From: an uncultured Desulfarculaceae bacterium
GTDB taxonomy: Bacteria > Desulfobacterota > Desulfarculia > Desulfarculales > Desulfarculaceae
DNA: 26,098 bases
Reading direction: 5' to 3'
Assembly (NCBI GenBank): GCA_937908275.1
Contig: CALERA010000262.1
Coordinates: forward strand, 1 to 26,098
Shown: one piece after another, positions 21,879 through 26,098 of the stretch
Position numbering within the stretch: position 1 is the first letter of the stretch
Layout of the letters: each line of letters starts with the position of its first letter
Notes under the pieces: model-generated
The model's input: the letters and a program-made list of their open reading frames with translations, nothing else
What the model was told of the DNA's origin: nothing
Database searches by the model: none
Program-made: the position numbers and the translations under genes

Positions 21879-22457
21879 ATGTTGTCGATAGCCAGCGCCA
21901 GCCTGAAGAACTCCCTGGCCGTGGTCGAAGCCTTTGGCCAGAGCGGATTGCCGCTCGTGGTGCAGGCGGCCAGCCTCATCGCCCAGGGCTTCGCCCAGGG
22001 CAACAAGCTGATGGTCTTTGGCAATGGCGGCTCGGCCGCCGACGCCCAGCACATGGCCGGGGAATTCGTCAACCGTTTCCAGATGGAGCGCCCCAACCTG
22101 CCCGCCCTGGCGCTCAACACCGACACCAGCGTGCTGACCGCCATCGGCAACGACTATTCCTTTGACGAAGTCTTCTCCCGCCAGATCAAGGCCTTGGGCA
22201 ACCAGGGCGACCTGGCCCTGGCCATCAGCACCAGCGGCCGCTCGCCCAACGTCATCAAGGCCCTGGCCGCCGCCCGGGAAAAGGGCATGGTCACCTTGGG
22301 GCTCACCGGGCGCGAGGGCGGCGACATGCTCGGCCTGTGCGAGTTGCTGATCCGGGTTCCCAGCGACGACACCCCGCGGATCCAGGAAGTTCACGCCCTG
22401 GTCATCCACATCCTCTGTGAGTTGGTGGATCTAAACCTCTTCGGACGCTCTAAATGA
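21879..22457 (+). CDS. gmhA: sedoheptulose-7-phosphate isomerase
   Basis: A 192-aa SIS-domain isomerase starting the ADP- or GDP-heptose pathway for lipopolysaccharide or S-layer glycans. FGNGGSAADAQHMAGEFVNRF carries the SIS loop with zinc ligands His and Glu. ALNTDTSVLTAIGNDYSFDEVF, AISTSGRSPNV, and TPRIQEVHALVIH (Gln and His zinc ligands) follow in order. Length is normal. The ATG has only a modest G-rich SD (GGGGGT). A clear promoter lies upstream. It overlaps the next gene by 4 bp, linking that unknown protein to heptose metabolism. Confidence 0.94.
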   Translation: MLSIASASLKNSLAVVEAFGQSGLPLVVQAASLIAQGFAQGNKLMVFGNGGSAADAQHMAGEFVNRFQMERPNLPALALNTDTSVLTAIGNDYSFDEVFSRQIKALGNQGDLALAISTSGRSPNVIKALAAAREKGMVTLGLTGREGGDMLGLCELLIRVPSDDTPRIQEVHALVIHILCELVDLNLFGRSK

Positions 22458-23395
22458 AACCCACTCCCATTGACCTGAACGCCCTGCGTCTGACCGACCT
22501 GGACGTCAGGCAGTCCAAGGTCCAAAGCGCCATGCTGGGCAAGCCCTGGCAGGCTGGCGGAAGCTTTAGCGAATTCATCAACCGCCTGCCCCGGGTGCTG
22601 GCCGCCGACGACCTGCGCGCGGTGGCCGACGCCATGGCCGCCGCCCGGCGGGCCGGCCGCCCGGTGATCCTGGCCATGGGCGCCCACGTGATCAAGGTCG
22701 GCCTCTCGCCCCTGATCATCGAGGCCATGAACCGGGGCCTCATCACCGGCCTGGCCCTGAACGGGGCCGGCATGGTCCACGACGTGGAGATGGCCCTGGC
22801 CGGGCGCACCAGCGAGGACGTGGCCGAGGCCCTGGCCGACGGCAGCTTCGGCACCGCCCGCCAGACCGGCGAGTTCATCAACCGGGCCGTGGCCGGCGAA
22901 CCCGCCCTGGGCCTGGGCGCGGTGGTGGGCCGGGCCTTGGCCCAGGCCGCCCCGCCCTGCCTGGAGCTGTCGCTCCTGGCCGCCTGCCACCGCCTGGGCC
23001 TGCCGGCCTCGGTGCACGTCAGCCTGGGGGCGGACATCATCCACATGCACCCCAGCTTCGACGGCGCGGCCACCGGCCAGGCCAGCCACGTGGACTTCCG
23101 CCTGCTCACCGCCCAGGTGGCCGAGCTCAAGGGCGGGGTCTACCTCAACGTGGGTTCGGCGGTGATGCTGCCCGAGGTCTTCCTGAAGGCCCTGTCCGCG
23201 GCGCGCAACCTGGGCCACCAGGTCAAGGACTTCACCACCGTGAACATGGACATGATCCGCCACTACCGGCCGCTGACCAACGTGGTCCAGCGCCCGGTGC
23301 TCACCGGCGGGCGCGGGTTGAACATCACCGGCCACCACGAGATCAACCTGCCGCTGTTGCTGGCCATGGTGGTGGAGGGCCTGGAGCGGGCCTAG
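22454..23395 (+). CDS. conserved-looking protein of unknown function, coupled to gmhA
   Basis: A 313-aa protein I cannot place. Striking segments are VILAMGAHVIKVGLSPLIIE, NGAGMVHDVEMALAGRTSEDV, SLGADIIHMHPSFDGAA, GGVYLNVGSAVMLPEVFLKAL, NMDMIRHYRPLTNVVQRPV and NITGHHEINLPLL. The several His, Asp and Glu in HMHP, HYRP and GHHE could form a metal or catalytic site, and the Gly-rich stretches suggest an alpha/beta nucleotide- or sugar-binding fold. There is no signal peptide or membrane segment, so it is cytosolic. The 4-bp overlap with gmhA suggests a role in heptose or nucleotide-sugar metabolism. A distant resemblance to deoxyhypusine synthase-like folds crossed my mind but is not supported by its motifs. 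Confidence 0.85.
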   Translation: MKPTPIDLNALRLTDLDVRQSKVQSAMLGKPWQAGGSFSEFINRLPRVLAADDLRAVADAMAAARRAGRPVILAMGAHVIKVGLSPLIIEAMNRGLITGLALNGAGMVHDVEMALAGRTSEDVAEALADGSFGTARQTGEFINRAVAGEPALGLGAVVGRALAQAAPPCLELSLLAACHRLGLPASVHVSLGADIIHMHPSFDGAATGQASHVDFRLLTAQVAELKGGVYLNVGSAVMLPEVFLKALSAARNLGHQVKDFTTVNMDMIRHYRPLTNVVQRPVLTGGRGLNITGHHEINLPLLLAMVVEGLERA

Positions 23396-23436
23396 GACCC
23401 GGGGTCCGCTCCGTCCGCCCCCTGCCGGGGCGGGGG

Positions 23437-23465
23437 TTGCCAGGGACGCGCGGCGGGCTTATCTT
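23437..23465 (+). promoter_or_regulatory. promoter of the fmdB-hemC-cobA/hemD unit
   Basis: TTGCCA (23437-23442) and TATCTT (23460-23465) are separated by 17 bases, with initiation expected near 23472, 55 bases before the fmdB ATG. A 7-bp hairpin just upstream (23415-23421 with 23427-23433) has no T tract and is a weak terminator candidate for the preceding gene. Confidence 0.62.
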
Positions 23466-23526
23466 GAAGGCCTGACGCCGTCCAACCCAAATCCCATGCG
23501 GCGGGCCGACCGCCCGAGGTGATGAC

Positions 23527-23742
23527 ATGCCAATCTATGAATATCACTGCAACAAGTGCGGCCAGGACTTCGAGACCCTGGTGATGCGCTCCGACGAGTC
23601 GGTCTGCTGCCCCGGCTGCGAGAGCCCCAAGGTCCAGCGCCTGATGAGCGGCTTCGCCCATAAGAGCGAGGGCGGCAAGATGGTCAGCAGCCACTCCGGC
23701 TGCGCCTCCTGCGCCGGCGGCTCCTGCGCCACCTGTCATTAG
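23527..23742 (+). CDS. FmdB-family zinc ribbon protein
   Basis: A 71-aa protein opening MPIYEYHCNKCGQDFETLV, the hallmark of FmdB-type putative regulators. CNKC and CPGC give a four-Cys zinc ribbon. After the usual family core comes a Cys-rich tail (SGCASCAGGSCATCH), which could bind a further metal or act in redox sensing. GAGGTGA precedes the ATG. hemC starts four bases after the stop, so it belongs to the tetrapyrrole unit. FmdB proteins are often called transcriptional regulators, but experimental support is thin. Confidence 0.88.
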   Translation: MPIYEYHCNKCGQDFETLVMRSDESVCCPGCESPKVQRLMSGFAHKSEGGKMVSSHSGCASCAGGSCATCH

Positions 23743-23746
23743 CCCC

Positions 23747-24691
23747 ATGCCCAACCTCACTATCGCCACCCGGGGCAGCCAGTTGGCCCTGGCCCAGGCC
23801 CGTTGGGTGGCCGGACGTTTGGAGGAGCTGGAGCCCGGGCTCAAGGTCGAACTGCTGGTGATCAAGACCACCGGCGACAAGATCCTGGACGCGCCCCTGG
23901 CCCAGGTCGGCGGCAAGGGCTTGTTCGTCAAGGAGATCGAGGACGCGCTCCTGGACGGGCGGGCCGACCTGGCCGTGCATTCCATGAAGGACGTGCCCAG
24001 CGAGCTGCCCGAGGGCCTGTCCCTGGCCGCGGTCAGCCGACGCGAGGACCCCCGCGACGTGCTGGTGGGTCGTCATCCCGGCGGCCTGGAGGGCCTGCCC
24101 CAGGGGGGCCGGGTGGGCACCAGCAGCCTGCGCCGCCAGGCCCAGCTCTTGGCCCTGCGGCCGGACCTGGTGATCGAGCCCCTGCGCGGCAACGTGGAGA
24201 CCCGCCTGCGCAAGCTGGAGGAGCTGAAGCTGGACGCGGTGGTCCTGGCCGCGGCCGGACTCAACCGCCTGGGGCTCAGCGACTTGCCGGTGCAGCCCCT
24301 GGACGCCAACCTGGTCATCCCGGCCGTGGGCCAGGGGGCGTTGGGCCTGGAGTGCCGGGCCGGCGACCCGGCCACCTGCGAGCGGGCCGGCCAGCTCAAC
24401 CACGTGGACGCCCAGGTCTGCGTGGCCGCCGAGCGCGCCTTCCTGGCCCATCTGGAGGGCGGCTGCCAGGTGCCCATCGCCGGCCACGCGGTGGTGGAGA
24501 AATCCATCGTGGTCTTCCGGGGCCTGGTGGCCAGCCTGGACGGCAAAAACGTGATCCGGGGCGAGGGCATCAGCGGCCCCTTCGAGTCGGGCGAGATGGG
24601 GGCCCGGGTGGCCGAGGAGATCCTGCAACGCGGCGGGCGCGCCATCCTGGAAGAGGTCTACGGCGCGGCCCCGGCGGGGGAGCCGGCATGA
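23747..24691 (+). CDS. hemC: hydroxymethylbilane synthase (porphobilinogen deaminase)
   Basis: A 314-aa enzyme polymerising four porphobilinogens into hydroxymethylbilane. It starts MPNLTIATRGSQLALAQA. VGGKGLFVKEIEDALLDG, LAVHSMKDVPSELPEGL, GTSSLRRQAQLLALRPDL and ETRLRKLEELKLDAVVLAAAG are substrate and cofactor Arg/Asp regions. AERAFLAHLEGGCQVPIAGHA contains Cys 240, which carries the dipyrromethane cofactor. It overlaps the next gene by 4 bp, feeding its product straight to uroporphyrinogen-III synthase. Confidence 0.97.
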   Translation: MPNLTIATRGSQLALAQARWVAGRLEELEPGLKVELLVIKTTGDKILDAPLAQVGGKGLFVKEIEDALLDGRADLAVHSMKDVPSELPEGLSLAAVSRREDPRDVLVGRHPGGLEGLPQGGRVGTSSLRRQAQLLALRPDLVIEPLRGNVETRLRKLEELKLDAVVLAAAGLNRLGLSDLPVQPLDANLVIPAVGQGALGLECRAGDPATCERAGQLNHVDAQVCVAAERAFLAHLEGGCQVPIAGHAVVEKSIVVFRGLVASLDGKNVIRGEGISGPFESGEMGARVAEEILQRGGRAILEEVYGAAPAGEPA

Positions 24692-26098
24692 GCGGCAAGG
24701 TTTATCTGGTGGGGGCCGGCCCCGGCGACCCCGGTCTGCTGACCCGCAAGGGCGCCGAGGTCCTGGGCCAGGCCCAGGCCGTGGTCTATGACTTCCTGGC
24801 CAACCCCGCGCTGCTGGCCCTGGCTCCGCCCCAGGCCCGGGTGATCTACGTGGGCAAGAAGGGCGGCGACCACACCCTGAGCCAGGAGGGCATCAACGAC
24901 CTGCTGTGCGAGCTGGCGGCCGAGGGCCTGACCGTGGTGCGCCTGAAGGGCGGCGATCCCTTTGTCTTCGGCCGCGGGGGCGAGGAGATGAGCGCCCTGC
25001 ACGCCCGGGGCCTGGCCTGCGAGGTCATACCCGGGGTCACCAGCGCCATCGCCGCCCCGGCCTACGCCGGCATCCCGGTCACCGACCGCCGCTGCACCAC
25101 CGAGGTGGCCTTTGTCACCGGCCACGAGGACCCGGGCAAGCCCGCCTCCACCATCAAGTGGCAGGCCCTGGCCCAGATCGGCAGCGTGATCTTCCTGATG
25201 GGGGTCAAGAACCTGCCCGAGATCTGCCGCCAGCTCATGGCCCATGGCCGCGCCCCCGAGACCCCGGCCGCCGCCATCCGCTGGGGCACCCTGCCCCGCC
25301 AGGAGACGGTCAGCGGCACCCTGGCCACCCTGCCGGACCTGGTGGCCGCCGCCGGCCTGAAGCCCCCGGCCATCACCGTGGTGGGCGAGGTGGTGGGTCT
25401 GCGGGAAGAGCTGGCCTGGTTCGACCGCCTGCCGCTCTTTGGCCGGCGCATCCTGGTCACCCGCGCCCGCCAGCAGGCCAGCCGCCTGACCGGCGCCCTG
25501 GCCGAGTTGGGGGCCGAGGTGGTGGAGATCCCCACCATCGACCTGCTGCCGCCCAGCGACCCCGCCCCCCTGGAGGCCGCCGTGGCCCGGGCCGGCGAAT
25601 ACCACTGGATCCTCTTCACCAGCCAGAACGGAGTGGAGGCCTTCTTCGCCAGCCTGGCCCGCCAGGGCAAGGACGCCCGCTTCCTGCACGGGGCCAAGCT
25701 GGGAGCCATCGGCCCGGCCACCGCCCAGGCCTTGCGCGACCGGGGCCTGGTCCCCGAGCTGACCGCGCGCGACTTCGTGGCCGAGGGCCTTCTGGACGCC
25801 CTGCAGGGCGAGGACCTGGCCGGCAAGCGGGTGCTGCTGCCCCGGGCGCAACAGGCCCGGGAGGTGCTGCCCGAGACCCTGCGGGCCTGGGGCGCGGTGG
25901 TGGAGGTGGTGGCCGCCTATCGCACCGCGCCGCCGGCCGAGGCCGGCCAGCGCCTGGCCCAGGCCCTGGCCGAGGGCCTGGACGTCCTGACCTTCACCGC
26001 CAGCAGCACGGTCAAGAACTTCATGGCCCTGCTGGGGCCGGAAGACCGTCAGCGCGTGGGAGGCGTTTTCCCCCCACATGTGCAGCCAGCGGGAACCG
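24688..26098 (+). CDS. cobA-hemD: fused uroporphyrinogen-III C-methyltransferase and uroporphyrinogen-III synthase (right end cut)
   Basis: 470 codons are visible with no stop. Residues 1 to about 240 are the SAM methyltransferase: VYLVGAGPGDPGLLTRKGAE, VRLKGGDPFVFGRGGEE, VIPGVTSAIAAPAYAGIPVT and the PAITVVGEVV end. Residues from about 250 are the HemD synthase: GRRILVTRARQQASRLTGAL, WILFTSQNGVEAFF and VLTFTASSTVKNFMALLG. It makes uroporphyrinogen III and methylates it to precorrin-2, toward siroheme and cobalamin. Such fusions are common in Firmicutes and Desulfobacterota. After about 26056 the frame reads on, but the expected IGPxTA segment of HemD is missing (see findings). Confidence 0.94.
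   Translation, partial: MSGKVYLVGAGPGDPGLLTRKGAEVLGQAQAVVYDFLANPALLALAPPQARVIYVGKKGGDHTLSQEGINDLLCELAAEGLTVVRLKGGDPFVFGRGGEEMSALHARGLACEVIPGVTSAIAAPAYAGIPVTDRRCTTEVAFVTGHEDPGKPASTIKWQALAQIGSVIFLMGVKNLPEICRQLMAHGRAPETPAAAIRWGTLPRQETVSGTLATLPDLVAAAGLKPPAITVVGEVVGLREELAWFDRLPLFGRRILVTRARQQASRLTGALAELGAEVVEIPTIDLLPPSDPAPLEAAVARAGEYHWILFTSQNGVEAFFASLARQGKDARFLHGAKLGAIGPATAQALRDRGLVPELTARDFVAEGLLDALQGEDLAGKRVLLPRAQQAREVLPETLRAWGAVVEVVAAYRTAPPAEAGQRLAQALAEGLDVLTFTASSTVKNFMALLGPEDRQRVGGVFPPHVQPAGT

Noticed and set aside
24658..26079. 473-codon minus frame opposite cobA-hemD
   Set aside because: Antisense shadow; the plus-strand frame has clear SUMT and HemD motifs.

Overview
This is a very GC-rich window with tightly packed, often 4-bp-overlapping genes and strong Shine-Dalgarno (SD) sites. 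Its contents suggest a Gram-negative anaerobe, most likely a Desulfobacterota (deltaproteobacterial) lineage. The grounds are a SUMT/uroporphyrinogen-III synthase fusion beside hemC, an FmdB zinc ribbon, gmhA, a lipoprotein, NagZ and a FliD-like protein. The taxonomic assignment is inference.

Positions 1-14386, all on the minus strand, form an almost complete aromatic amino-acid supercluster. In transcription order it runs trpL2-trpE-trpG-aroF2-aroA-aroE-aroKB (fusion)-aroC, then aroQ, then pheL-aroF1-pheA-tyrA, then trpL1-trpD-trpC-trpF (cut by the left edge). Every shikimate step is present, with two DAHP synthases, as are the Phe and Tyr branch enzymes and trpE/G/D/C/F. Only trpB and trpA are not seen. 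The trp pathway is split, with trpEG about 10 kb away from trpDCF.

The most striking signal lies in the gaps. Three short leader peptides, each followed by an intrinsic terminator, look like ribosome-mediated attenuators. One is rich in Phe and Tyr codons (FFFYFSFYYF) ahead of aroF1-pheA-tyrA. Two are related Trp leaders (WRGWWQW and WRGGWWRS) ahead of trpD and trpE. The two trp units also share a GTATACAG(T/G)ATAC box. The aroF1 enzyme lacks the N-terminal regulatory domain and sits behind the Phe/Tyr attenuator. The aroF2 enzyme keeps the domain and sits in the Trp-attenuated unit.

Positions 14585-18307, also minus, hold a lipoprotein, nagZ and a FliD-like protein. Beyond them is a 60-codon gene with a near-consensus sigma-54 promoter, a perfect SD and its own terminator.

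Positions 18459-26098, plus strand, hold a nucleotidyltransferase and an AmgK-type kinase (candidate MurU/AmgK cell-wall recycling, divergent from nagZ), der, gmhA and an unrecognised conserved-looking protein. A further promoter precedes fmdB-hemC-cobA/hemD. The last gene runs off the right edge, and its final 40 or so bases no longer match the family.
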